NCBI RefSeq assembly: GCF_011074795.1
Contig: NZ_JAAMPF010000036.1
Coordinates: 310,001 to 374,000 of the forward strand
Length of the DNA stretch: 64,000 nucleotides
Origin: Marinobacter salicampi
GTDB taxonomy: Bacteria > Pseudomonadota > Gammaproteobacteria > Pseudomonadales > Oleiphilaceae
Direction: 5' to 3'
A program made the translations under genes and the position numbers. Positions 31,502 through 40,310 of the stretch are shown here, one piece after another. Numbering within the stretch: position 1 is the stretch's first letter; the number at the start of each line of letters is the position of its first letter. Under the pieces are notes generated by a model that worked only from the letters and a program-made list of their open reading frames with translations, was not told the origin of the DNA and ran no database searches.

Positions 31502-33466
31502 ATGCTCTCAATAACTGATCTTAGTCTACAACGAGGTGGGGTGTGGTTGCTAGAACGCACCAGCCTGACAATCCAGCCGGGACAGCGGGTGGCGATCGTC
31601 GGCGCCAATGGTGCCGGCAAGTCCAGCCTGTTCCAGCTTTTTCTGGGCGGCCTTGCACCGGAACACGGCAATGTTTCGCTGCCAGGCGGCTGCCGTATTG
31701 CCCATATGGCCCAGGAAGTAGCGGCGTCCCAGCGCAGTGCCCGGGATTTCGTGCTCGATGGCGATATTGAGTTACGTCGCCTTGAACGGGAACGGGCCCG
31801 TTCCGAAGCTGAAGAGGACGATCATACCCTGGCCCGCATCCTCGGCGAACTCGACATCCATGAAGCCTGGTCCGCCTCTCGGCGGGCGGAAGCCCTGATT
31901 CGGGGGTTGGGTTTTTCCACCGCCGATGCTGATCGCCCGGTCGCTTCATTTTCCGGCGGTTGGCGTATCCGTCTGAATCTCGCCCAGGCCCTGATGCGCC
32001 CTTCTGATCTGCTGTTGCTGGACGAGCCCACCAACCACCTTGATCTGGATGCCTGCCTGTGGCTGGAGAACTGGCTGGCCCGTTATTCCGGCACGCTCCT
32101 GTTTATTTCCCACGACCGGGATTTCATGGACCGGGTGGCCACCCAGGTGGTTCATTTCGACCACCGTAAGCTGGTGCCCTATACCGGCAACTACACAGCT
32201 TTCGAAAGTCAGCGAAGCGAGCGGCTGGCCCAGCAACAGGCGGGGTACGAGCGACAGCAGGCGCGGGTGGCTGAAATCCAGCGTTTCATTGATCGGTTCA
32301 AGGCCCAGGCAACGAAAGCCAGGCAGGCCCAGAGCCGGGTCAAGGCTCTGGAGCGGATGGAGCGTATTGCCCCTGCCCACATTGACTCGCCATTCAGCTT
32401 CAGGTTTCCCACTGCAGACAAGGTTTCAAACCCGCTGCTCTCCATCCGCAAAGGTGAGGCCGGCCACGGCGATACGGTCCTGCTGCGGGGCCTCGACCTT
32501 ACCCTGCTGCCAGGCACACGGGTGGGCCTGCTCGGCCCCAATGGGGCGGGCAAGTCGACGCTTATGGATGCGCTAAGAGATGCCGGCACACTGCTAAATG
32601 GCGAAAGAAAAACCGGCGAGCACCTGGCCATCGGCTATTTTGCCCAGCATCAGCTGGAATCGCTGGACCTTGACGCCAGCCCGTTCCTGCATCTGCAGAG
32701 GCTGTCCCCCGGGGCTTCCGAGCAGAAGGTGCGAAATTTCCTGGGCGGTTTCAATTTCCATGGCGATGAGGCATTAACCCCCATCCGCCAATTTTCCGGG
32801 GGCGAGAAAGCACGGGTAGCGTTGGCCGTCATCGCCTGGCAGAAGCCCAACCTGTTGCTTCTGGATGAGCCCACCAACCACCTGGACCTGGAAATGCGCC
32901 AGGCCCTGACCATGGCCCTGCAGGAGTTTGAAGGCGCGATCGTGGTTGTCTCCCACGATCGCCACCTGCTACGTAATACCGTTGACGAGTTCTGGCTGGT
33001 CACCGACGGGCGGGTACAGAGCTATGATGGCGATCTGGAAGACTATGAGCGCTGGCTGGCGGAAAGACGCAAGGATGACACGGAGGCGCCTCGTAGAGAG
33101 AGCGATGCCAGCGTTTCACGGCACACTGACACCACGGACGTGGCCAGCGAAACCCCGGGAGAGAGCGCCGACGACCGTAAAACGAGAAAGCGGGCGGAAG
33201 CAGACCGGCGAAAAAAACTGAGCCCATACCGCAAGCGCCAGAGCAACCTGGAAAGCACCATGGAGGCCCTGCAGAAAGAGGTGGCAGCGGTTGAGGATGC
33301 CCTTGCCTTCCCGGACGTCTACGACGACAGCAACCGCGCCCGTCTGCGGGATCTACTGGGCCAGCAGGCCGACCTCAAGCGCAGGCTTTCCGAGGCGGAA
33401 GACGAGTGGATGGCTGTGGTAGAGCAGATTGAAGAGCTGGAGTCCGAGGGATTGGTCCAATCCTGA
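31502..33466 (+). CDS. ABC-F family ATPase (YheS-like)
   Basis: A 654-residue protein with two ABC ATPase domains and no membrane segment. The first Walker A is GANGAGKSS and signature FSGGWRIRL; the second Walker A is GPNGAGKST and signature FSGGEKARV. Both Walker B regions read LLLLDEPTNHLDL. Between them lies the linker typical of ABC-F. A charged C-terminal coiled coil (about residues 560-650) follows. ABC-F proteins act on the ribosome. The length and adjacency to a TIGR02444 gene suit the YheS branch. Its stop codon directly abuts that of the convergent ppx gene. Confidence 0.92.
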   Translation: MLSITDLSLQRGGVWLLERTSLTIQPGQRVAIVGANGAGKSSLFQLFLGGLAPEHGNVSLPGGCRIAHMAQEVAASQRSARDFVLDGDIELRRLERERARSEAEEDDHTLARILGELDIHEAWSASRRAEALIRGLGFSTADADRPVASFSGGWRIRLNLAQALMRPSDLLLLDEPTNHLDLDACLWLENWLARYSGTLLFISHDRDFMDRVATQVVHFDHRKLVPYTGNYTAFESQRSERLAQQQAGYERQQARVAEIQRFIDRFKAQATKARQAQSRVKALERMERIAPAHIDSPFSFRFPTADKVSNPLLSIRKGEAGHGDTVLLRGLDLTLLPGTRVGLLGPNGAGKSTLMDALRDAGTLLNGERKTGEHLAIGYFAQHQLESLDLDASPFLHLQRLSPGASEQKVRNFLGGFNFHGDEALTPIRQFSGGEKARVALAVIAWQKPNLLLLDEPTNHLDLEMRQALTMALQEFEGAIVVVSHDRHLLRNTVDEFWLVTDGRVQSYDGDLEDYERWLAERRKDDTEAPRRESDASVSRHTDTTDVASETPGESADDRKTRKRAEADRRKKLSPYRKRQSNLESTMEALQKEVAAVEDALAFPDVYDDSNRARLRDLLGQQADLKRRLSEAEDEWMAVVEQIEELESEGLVQS

Positions 33467-35029
33467 TCAGGTATGGACGGTAAGCTTGATGTCCTGCCGG
33501 GACAGGTATTCCCGCTCGTTCTCAAGATCTGCCAGAGTCAGTGGGCGGTGATCCAGCCAGTTGTCGGGAAAGTGAATGGCGAGTCTGTTTTCACCGGCCT
33601 CCAGCCGGAAGTCGGGAGGACCTTCCTGATTGCGGGGATGCTGCAGCAGGACGGCGAGGCGGACGAGAATGCAAAGATACCTTAATCGGCGCACATCTTC
33701 CGGGTCCTGGATGCTCTCGAAAATGACCGGTGAGAACTTCCGTCTGTGGCCCCGCACCAGGGTGGCCAGTTCCTGCTGGAACTGGCGGCTGAAGCCCGGC
33801 AGGTCAGAATAGCGGAGCAGGTAGGCCCCGTGTTTGTGGTACTGGCTATGGGAAATGGTCAGGCCGATTTCATGCAGGCGGCAGGCCCAGCGCAGCACAT
33901 CTTCGTCTGCGGGGGTACGCAGCCTCCAGGCATCGGCTACCTGCTCGTATGCAGCAATTGCAGTTTCCTCAACAGCGTCTGCGTGCCCCTGGTCTACATG
34001 GTAGCGTTCCTGCAGGCTCTGGATCGTTCGGTCGCGAACGTCCTCATGCTGGATGCGTCCGGCAATGTCATAGAGCAGGCCCTCCCTGAGGGCGCCGTCG
34101 GCGTAGGTCATCTCATCAATGCCCAGAGACTCGAAAGCCGCCATCAGAATCGCAAAGCCGGCCGGGAAAATACTTTGCCGGTCGGCACGGACCCCAAGTT
34201 CGCCCAGCCTGTTCACGTTACCCATGTCTGCCAAGCGGCGCCGAAGCTCCCGCATGGCCTGGATGGTAATGCGGCCATCGGTGAGTTTGAGGGCCGTCAG
34301 AACACTGGATACAGACTTGATGGAGCCCGATGAGCCAACAGCGCTCTGCCAGCCAAGGGAGCGGAACCGGTGCCGGATATTGAGCAGTTCCTGCGCGCCG
34401 TGGGTGACCGCCCTGTCCATCTGCCGGCGACTGATCTTACCATCCGGAAAGTACAGGTTGCGGAAGGACACGCAGCCCATGTGCAGGCTTTCGAGTTCCT
34501 GGGCTTCGAACCGTTCCCCGATAATGAACTCAGTGCTGCCTCCACCGATGTCGATGACCAGCCGGCGTCCGATGTCGTCGGAGAGCGTATGTGAAACGCC
34601 CAGGTAAATCAGTCGGGCTTCTTCCCGGCCGGCAATAATCTCAACCGGATACCCCAGCACCTCTTCAGCCCGTGCCATAAACTGATGGGCATTTCGGGCA
34701 ATACGCAGGGCATTGGTACCCACCACCTGAACCGCAGCCGGCGGCATACCGCTCAGTCGCTGGGCAAATCGGCGCAAACAGGCGAGGCCAGATTCCTGGG
34801 CTTCTTCCGTAAGGTTGTTGCTGGCATCGAGGCCGGCCCCGAGCTGCACCTTTTCGCCCATTTTTTCCAGGGTACGGATCTCACCGTGGACCAGGCGCGC
34901 CACCACCATGTGGAAACTGTTCGAGCCCATATCAATTGCAGCGAGAAATTGCGGCGAGGAGCCATTGGATTCAGCCGTCACGTGTCTTGAAATCCTCTTG
35001 TCTGGCCTTATAGTTACCGGAGCGTTCAA
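33467..35029 (-). CDS. ppx: Exopolyphosphatase (Ppx/GppA family)
   Basis: A 520-residue Ppx/GppA phosphatase with the ASKHA fold. The N-terminal AIDMGSNSFHMVVARL phosphate-1 motif, the IDIGGGSTEFIIG phosphate-2 motif and the HD-like C-terminal half (CRLHEIGLTISHSQYHKHGA) are present. It cleaves terminal phosphates from polyphosphate and/or pppGpp. trxA is divergent 404 bp away, as commonly seen in this group. Confidence 0.93.
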   Translation of the reverse strand: MNAPVTIRPDKRISRHVTAESNGSSPQFLAAIDMGSNSFHMVVARLVHGEIRTLEKMGEKVQLGAGLDASNNLTEEAQESGLACLRRFAQRLSGMPPAAVQVVGTNALRIARNAHQFMARAEEVLGYPVEIIAGREEARLIYLGVSHTLSDDIGRRLVIDIGGGSTEFIIGERFEAQELESLHMGCVSFRNLYFPDGKISRRQMDRAVTHGAQELLNIRHRFRSLGWQSAVGSSGSIKSVSSVLTALKLTDGRITIQAMRELRRRLADMGNVNRLGELGVRADRQSIFPAGFAILMAAFESLGIDEMTYADGALREGLLYDIAGRIQHEDVRDRTIQSLQERYHVDQGHADAVEETAIAAYEQVADAWRLRTPADEDVLRWACRLHEIGLTISHSQYHKHGAYLLRYSDLPGFSRQFQQELATLVRGHRRKFSPVIFESIQDPEDVRRLRYLCILVRLAVLLQHPRNQEGPPDFRLEAGENRLAIHFPDNWLDHRPLTLADLENEREYLSRQDIKLTVHT

Positions 35030-35433
35030 GCACGCTATGTCGGTCTATAACCACTGTCAGGCCGATGGGCTGGGTCAGCCGGTCAACAGCTGACGTGGCA
35101 GTCACGTACACTGAGCGGTACTATATGCGAAACGGGCTCGCGCGTCAGTATTGTGGAGTTCTCGCTGATCAGTCTTTCGGCGCTGCTATGGCTGGATTGC
35201 AGAGGTCGTCGGATCAGCCAGAGTCCCGGCGCCCTAGCTGAACCGGTCCCGAGGTTTCGTGGGCTGCTTCACAGACTGCGCAACAATCGCGTAAAGTGGC
35301 GCAAGCGAAAAGCCGCGTGCAGGGTGGCATAGCCTAGTGCAGCTGCCGATAAACGAGTTAGATAAACGAGTTAAATGTGCTCCTCGATCGTGCTTGAATA
35401 GGCGACCAAGGATGCCAGAACCAGGAAGAGGCA
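35030..35433. other. ppx-trxA intergenic region
   Basis: About 400 bp between two divergent genes; promoters for both must be here. The only clear structure is a perfect 13-bp tandem duplication at 35348-35373. I saw no small gene or RNA I can support. Confidence 0.5.
35348..35373. repeat. 13-bp perfect tandem duplication upstream of trxA
   Basis: GATAAACGAGTTA occurs twice head to tail, ending 60 bp before the trxA start. Confidence 0.92.
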
Positions 35434-35760
35434 ATGAGCGGAAATATTGTAAACGTAACGGATGCATCGTTTGATCAGGATGTTCTTCAGGCCGATACCC
35501 CGGTGCTGGTGGATTACTGGGCCGAATGGTGTGGTCCGTGCAAGATGATCGCGCCGGTGCTGGAAGAAATTGCCGATGAGTACGAAGGCAAACTCAAGGT
35601 ATGCAAGCTCAATATTGATGAAAATGAGCAGACGCCGCCCAAGTTCAACATCCGCGGGATTCCTACCTTGATGCTGTTCAAGAACGGTAACGTGGATGCC
35701 ACTAAAGTAGGTGCGCTGTCCAAATCCCAACTCGCGGCCTTCCTCGACAGTAATCTCTGA
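35434..35760 (+). CDS. trxA: Thioredoxin 1
   Basis: A 108-residue classical thioredoxin with the WCGPCK active site (Cys33/Cys36), the buried Asp in LVDYWAEWC and the cis-Pro loop GIPTLMLFK. General cytoplasmic disulfide reductase. GGAAGAGG precedes the ATG. A strong terminator follows. Confidence 0.97.
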   Translation: MSGNIVNVTDASFDQDVLQADTPVLVDYWAEWCGPCKMIAPVLEEIADEYEGKLKVCKLNIDENEQTPPKFNIRGIPTLMLFKNGNVDATKVGALSKSQLAAFLDSNL

Positions 35761-35779
35761 TCCCGTCGCCGGGCTCAAC

Positions 35780-35816
35780 AAACCGGTCGTGGACCTAAGC
35801 CACGGGCGGTTTTTTT
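35780..35816 (+). terminator. Intrinsic terminator of trxA
   Basis: AAACCG-GT-CGTGG-N7-CCACG-GG-CGGTTT followed by TTTT, 20 bp past the stop codon. Confidence 0.88.
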
Positions 35817-35907
35817 ATGGCTGTATTGGGGGAAGTGGAGTGAGGGTTATCCGGGTGGCGCGGTGCACAGCTCTGCGCTTCGGTGCCCGCTCAATGGGCG
35901 GGAAAAC

Positions 35908-36363
35908 CTAATGGTTGTCAGGCGTTTGCCATTGGGCTGTTCTGGCCTGGTCTGAGTCCTTTTGCTCCACCCAGCGTCCGCCGTCAGCGTTCAGTTCTTT
36001 TTTCCAGAAAGGTGCGGATGTTTTGAGTGCGTCCATGATGAACTCGCAGGCCGCAAAAGCGTCACTGCGATGACTGCTGGCGATGCCGACGAAAACGATC
36101 TGTTCCCCCAGCGCCAGATGTCCAACCCGATGTATCACGCGAGCAGCCTGAATGGACCAGCGCCGGCCTGCCTCGTCGACCAGCCCTTCAATGACCTTTT
36201 CGGTCATGCCCGGATAATGTTCTAGAAACAGCCCCTCGACACCGGTCTGGTCACCATAATCCCTTACCAGGCCGACAAAAGTGGCAATGGCGCCCGTGCC
36301 GTTCTGCCGCAATGCCTGATACTCTGCCGCCATGTCGAAGTCCGCTTCCTGGATCAGTACCAT
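35908..36363 (-). CDS. moaE: Molybdopterin synthase catalytic subunit
   Basis: A 151-residue MoaE. VLIQEADFD at the start, the YPGMTEKVI helix, RVIHRVGHLALGEQIVFVGI and the active-site Lys region APFWKKE are typical. ATG 36363 is chosen because AGGAGG lies 5 bases upstream. The large subunit that acts with MoaD to convert cPMP to molybdopterin. moaD ends just before it. Confidence 0.95.
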   Translation of the reverse strand: MVLIQEADFDMAAEYQALRQNGTGAIATFVGLVRDYGDQTGVEGLFLEHYPGMTEKVIEGLVDEAGRRWSIQAARVIHRVGHLALGEQIVFVGIASSHRSDAFAACEFIMDALKTSAPFWKKELNADGGRWVEQKDSDQARTAQWQTPDNH

Positions 36364-36364
36364 G

Positions 36365-36646
36365 TCAGCCTCCTGTGACTGGCGGGAAAAGCGCCACTTC
36401 ATCCTGGTCCCGAAGTGCCGTGCTGGGCTGGGCCATGGTCTGGTTAACCGCGATCATAACCGGCCGCTCGCCGTTCAGCGCCGACCAGGCCTGATGGGGA
36501 TCTTGTTCTGCTCTGGCTGCCAGGTGTCGCAGCAGGTCCCCGGCACTGCTACCGTCTGGGAGTATCACGGCCAGTGAGTCGACGCCCAGGTTCTCCCTCA
36601 GGCTGGCAAAAAAACGGACGTTAATGGTAAGGGTCGGTGCGCTCAT
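36365..36646 (-). CDS. moaD: Molybdopterin synthase sulfur carrier subunit
   Basis: A 93-residue ubiquitin-fold protein ending in Gly-Gly (FPPVTGG), the thiocarboxylated tail used as sulfur donor. VRFFASLRENLG at the N terminus is characteristic. Slightly longer than usual (about 81) because of a longer loop (RAEQDPHQAW). Confidence 0.93.
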   Translation of the reverse strand: MSAPTLTINVRFFASLRENLGVDSLAVILPDGSSAGDLLRHLAARAEQDPHQAWSALNGERPVMIAVNQTMAQPSTALRDQDEVALFPPVTGG

Positions 36647-36657
36647 TTCGGTCAGTG

Positions 36658-37872
36658 TTACCCCAGCAGATCAGAAAAAGAATAGAAATCGACGGTGTCA
36701 CCCGGGTTCAGACAGCTGTGTTCGGGTACTACCGCGAGGCCGTCGGCCCAGCAGGCGGAGCTTAACATGCCAGAACTCTGGTTGGGGTAAGCAGACACCA
36801 CCAGTTGGTTCTCAACAATTTCCCTGCGAGCGCGCATGTACTCACGGCGTACTGAGGCTTTGTCTACCTTAAAGCCAACAGGTAGCTTCGTTGCCGGGGG
36901 CACCGTCTGGCTGTCGCCCTGACTGCGGCGTATGAACGGGGCGCAAAGCATCAGGCTGCTCACCAGCACGGACGCCGGATTTCCCGGAAGACCGATCACC
37001 GGTACGTCGTCAATCGAGCCGAAAGCCAGGGGTTTGCCCGGTTTGATGGCGAGTCGCCAGAGAGACAGCTGGCCCTTGTCCTCAAGCACAGCACGAACAT
37101 GATCCTCCTCGCCCACTGAAACGCCGCCGCTGGTAATAATCAGATCGGCCTGGCGGGCGGCCCTCGTAAGGGCAGCGACGGTGGCCTCATGAGTGTCCGG
37201 TACGGTCTGGGCGGCAACCACCTCGCACCCCAGGCGCTGAAGGATAGCCATCAGGGTGATTCTGTTGGTATTAAAAATGCACCCCGGCTTGTGAGGCTGG
37301 CCGGGATCAATAAGCTCGTCACCCGTTGTCAGAATGGCAACTCGCAGACGCCGCCAGACCGGGGTCTGTGCGATTCCCAGTGAGGCAATCAGACCGAGCT
37401 CCTGAGGGCGCAGACGACTGCCCTGCTTTAGGGCGATGGTGCCTTTTTGCAGGTCCTGGCCACGGCGGCGTATGTTCTGGCCCGGGAGCACGGGCGTTGT
37501 AAAAATAGCCTGGCCTTCTTCTTCAGACACGGTCTCTTGCATGATGACCGCGTCAGCACCCTCGGGTACGGAGGCGCCGGTAAAAATGCGGGCTGCAGTC
37601 CCTGGCTGAAGCGGCTCTGGTGCGTGGCCTGCAGGGATACGCGCCGAGATGGGCAGGCGGTCGCCATTTTCAAGGTCAGCGCAGCGAACGGCATAGCCGT
37701 CTACAGCACTGTTGTCGGCGTGAGGAATATCGTAACTGGCCTTCAGGTCCTCCGCCAAAATACGTCCGAGGGCCTCATGCAGGTCAGCGGATTCGGCTTC
37801 AGCAACAGGGTTTGCCCGCTCCAGCAGATGTTGAAGGGCAGTATCAACGGAGGTGAGCGTGGTCGCAGCCAT
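36658..37872 (-). CDS. moeA: Molybdopterin molybdenumtransferase
   Basis: A 404-residue MoeA. Clear segments include DNSAVDGYAVR, PGQNIRRRGQDL, ILTTGDELI, ITSGGVSVGEEDHV and VIGLPGNPASVLVS. It inserts molybdate into adenylylated molybdopterin. Its start codon overlaps the moaB stop codon (TGATG). Confidence 0.95.
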   Translation of the reverse strand: MAATTLTSVDTALQHLLERANPVAEAESADLHEALGRILAEDLKASYDIPHADNSAVDGYAVRCADLENGDRLPISARIPAGHAPEPLQPGTAARIFTGASVPEGADAVIMQETVSEEEGQAIFTTPVLPGQNIRRRGQDLQKGTIALKQGSRLRPQELGLIASLGIAQTPVWRRLRVAILTTGDELIDPGQPHKPGCIFNTNRITLMAILQRLGCEVVAAQTVPDTHEATVAALTRAARQADLIITSGGVSVGEEDHVRAVLEDKGQLSLWRLAIKPGKPLAFGSIDDVPVIGLPGNPASVLVSSLMLCAPFIRRSQGDSQTVPPATKLPVGFKVDKASVRREYMRARREIVENQLVVSAYPNQSSGMLSSACWADGLAVVPEHSCLNPGDTVDFYSFSDLLG

Positions 37873-38438
37873 CAGCGTTTTGCCCGTGTGCCTATGACTT
37901 CATCAAGGCGGGCTACGGGGCTGTCGGGCTTACGGAGTAGCAGCCCGCTGAAATTGCAGGGCTTCTGATCGCTGCTCAGCTGATGCTTGAGTATGCCTTC
38001 CCAGCCAGTGCGACAAGCCCCGGTTGAGCCAGGTAAACAAAAAATAACGGTATGGTTAGCCATGCCGCCAAAGGCCCGCGACTGCACGGTCGAAGAGCCT
38101 ATCTCTTCTGCCGAGAGGCGACGGAACTCTTCGCCAAAGCCTTCAATAACCTTGTCCAGCAGCGGGGCGACCGCTTCCGGGGTACTGTCACGTTCAAGCA
38201 AGCCGGTGCCGCCCGTAATTAATACCGTGTGCACATCAGGCTCAGCTATCCAGCGCGAAAGAAGTGCACGAATGAGGTAAACATCATCCGGTAGCAGTCG
38301 ACGTGCGATCAACTTGTGACCAGCGGCCAAAAGGCTGTCTTCCAGGTATTGGCCCGATGAATCCTCTTCCGGCCCGCGGCTGTCGGACACGGTTAGAAGC
38401 GCAATGTTCAAAGCTATGGGGGAAGGGCTGGTGGGCAT
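37872..38438 (-). CDS. moaB: Molybdenum cofactor biosynthesis protein B
   Basis: A 188-residue MoaB/MogA-fold protein with TVSDSRGPEEDSSG, ITGGTGLLERDSTPEAV and FCLPGSTGAC motifs of the molybdopterin-binding site. It heads a moaB-moeA-moaD-moaE operon; moaA, moaC and mobA are not in the window, so they must lie elsewhere if the pathway is complete. Confidence 0.93.
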   Translation of the reverse strand: MPTSPSPIALNIALLTVSDSRGPEEDSSGQYLEDSLLAAGHKLIARRLLPDDVYLIRALLSRWIAEPDVHTVLITGGTGLLERDSTPEAVAPLLDKVIEGFGEEFRRLSAEEIGSSTVQSRAFGGMANHTVIFCLPGSTGACRTGWEGILKHQLSSDQKPCNFSGLLLRKPDSPVARLDEVIGTRAKR

Positions 38439-38934
38439 CTGGTCTGAGTACTCCGCATGGTTGAGTTTCCAGCTGATGAGCCGTTGCCCAGTATCCTGTT
38501 TGGGGCAAGGGATTGGAAGAGCTGGTATTAACAGGTTTTGTTGCTATAATGATCGGCGATCGGCTCTTCCAAGTACTTGACATTTACCAATGTCTTGATG
38601 AAAGATCGATATGTTCTTTAAAGGCTGCCATTCCTCCAGCCTCTGGCATATGCAGTCATTATCCAGATTGTACATGCCGGCAGAGGACCAATCGGTCTTG
38701 AGGAATATCAGTGCCCGGCCGGTTTCACCCTTAACCGTACCTCTTGATTCGAGTGTTCGTTATTCTCGTCATATAGGGTAAGGTTACGGCCAGAGACTGA
38801 TCAAGCGTTCTGTCGGCGCCCGCCCGGCAGTACCTGTCCCAACGTAAGACAAGCACCTTTTGCAAGACACGCTCAGGGATCGCCCCTGTCTACTCAAACC
38901 CTGTTTACTTCCATTCTTGATTATCCAATAACTT
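38439..38934. other. moaB-rho intergenic region with rho leader
   Basis: About 500 bp. An extended -10 promoter at 38542-38550 would give a rho leader of roughly 375 nt, in keeping with the long leader used for Rho autocontrol in other gammaproteobacteria. I see no leader peptide or RNA gene I can defend. Confidence 0.5.
38542..38550 (+). promoter_or_regulatory. Extended -10 promoter for rho
   Basis: TGCTATAAT (TGn plus perfect TATAAT). The -35 region is weak, as allowed for extended -10 promoters. Confidence 0.55.
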
Positions 38935-40197
38935 ATGAATCTTACTGAACTTAAGCAGAAGACCGTCCCCGAACTGCTAGATATCGCGCAGGAAATGGGT
39001 CTTGATAACCTGGCCCGCTCGCGCAAACAGGATGTGATATTCGCCATCCTGAAGAAGCACGCCAAGAGCGGCGAAGATATTTACGGAGACGGGGTGCTGG
39101 AAATTCTGCAGGATGGCTTCGGCTTTCTGCGTTCCGCCGACGCCTCCTACCTGGCAGGACCTGACGACATTTACGTGTCGCCCAGTCAGATCCGCCGGTT
39201 TAACCTGCGGACCGGCGATACGGTCTCCGGTAAGATTCGGCCGCCGAAAGACGGCGAACGTTATTTTGCCCTGTTGAAGGTCAATGAAATCAACTTCGAC
39301 AAGCCCGATAACGCCCGTAACAAGATTCTGTTTGAAAACCTCACCCCGCTGTTTCCCGACGAGCGTCTAGGCCTCGAAGCTGGCAATGGCAGTACCGAGG
39401 ACCTGTCTTCCCGGGTGCTGGACCTGGTGGCTCCCATTGGCAAGGGCCAGCGCGGCCTGATCGTCTCACCACCAAAGGCCGGTAAGACGCTTTTGATGCA
39501 GACCATTGCCCAAGCGATCACCCGTAACAGCCCGGAATGTCATGTCATGGTGCTGCTGATCGACGAGCGTCCGGAAGAAGTGACCGAAATGCAGCGTACG
39601 GTTCGCGGCGAAGTCATCGCCTCCACCTTCGACGAGCCGCCGGCACGCCATGTCCAGGTTGCCGAGATGGTGATCGAGAAAGCCAAGCGCCTGGTCGAGC
39701 ACAAGAAAGACGTGGTCATTCTGCTGGATTCCATTACTCGTCTGGCCCGTGCCTACAACACCGTGATCCCATCCTCGGGTAAAGTACTCACAGGTGGTGT
39801 TGATGCCCACGCTCTGGAAAAACCCAAGCGTTTCTTCGGCGCAGCCCGTAACGTCGAGGAAGGCGGCAGCCTGACCATCCTGGCAACCGCTCTGGTAGAC
39901 ACCGGCTCCAAGATGGACGAAGTGATTTACGAGGAGTTCAAGGGCACCGGTAACATGGAGATCCACCTGGATCGCCGCATTGCCGAGAAACGTGTTTACC
40001 CGGCTATCAACATTCGCCGGTCGGGCACCCGCAGGGAAGACCTGCTGATGGCTGAAGCGGATATCCAGAGAGTGTGGATTCTGCGCAAGCTGCTGCATTC
40101 CATGGACGACGATACCGCGGCACTCGAGTTCCTGCTCGACAAGCTCCGCGAAACCAAGACCAATGATGAGTTCTTCCTGTCCATGAAGCGCCGTTGA
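38935..40197 (+). CDS. rho: Transcription termination factor Rho
   Basis: A 420-residue Rho with the N-terminal helix domain (MNLTELKQKTVPELLDIAQE), the RNA-binding cold-shock domain (LEILQDGFGFLRS), the Walker A SPPKAGKT and the ATPase core with the Q- and R-loops (ILLDSITRLARAYN). No purine-rich ribosome site is seen before the ATG, which is notable for such a highly expressed gene. Confidence 0.97.
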   Translation: MNLTELKQKTVPELLDIAQEMGLDNLARSRKQDVIFAILKKHAKSGEDIYGDGVLEILQDGFGFLRSADASYLAGPDDIYVSPSQIRRFNLRTGDTVSGKIRPPKDGERYFALLKVNEINFDKPDNARNKILFENLTPLFPDERLGLEAGNGSTEDLSSRVLDLVAPIGKGQRGLIVSPPKAGKTLLMQTIAQAITRNSPECHVMVLLIDERPEEVTEMQRTVRGEVIASTFDEPPARHVQVAEMVIEKAKRLVEHKKDVVILLDSITRLARAYNTVIPSSGKVLTGGVDAHALEKPKRFFGAARNVEEGGSLTILATALVDTGSKMDEVIYEEFKGTGNMEIHLDRRIAEKRVYPAINIRRSGTRREDLLMAEADIQRVWILRKLLHSMDDDTAALEFLLDKLRETKTNDEFFLSMKRR

Positions 40198-40226
40198 TGG
40201 CTGCGCCGGTCCGATGACCGCTTTCG

Positions 40227-40248
40227 GCGGGGCATGAATGTGCCCCGC
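40227..40248 (+). terminator. Possible terminator after rho
   Basis: GCGGGGCA-N6-TGCCCCGC is a perfect 8-bp GC-rich stem 29 bp after the rho stop, but the T-run behind it is poor. It may be a weak terminator or simply stabilise the 3' end. Confidence 0.5.
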
Positions 40249-40310
40249 TGGCATCCGCTTTACTATTTTCCCCGTAAACGTCTCCCTGACACGCCAACAC
40301 AGGGCACGCC

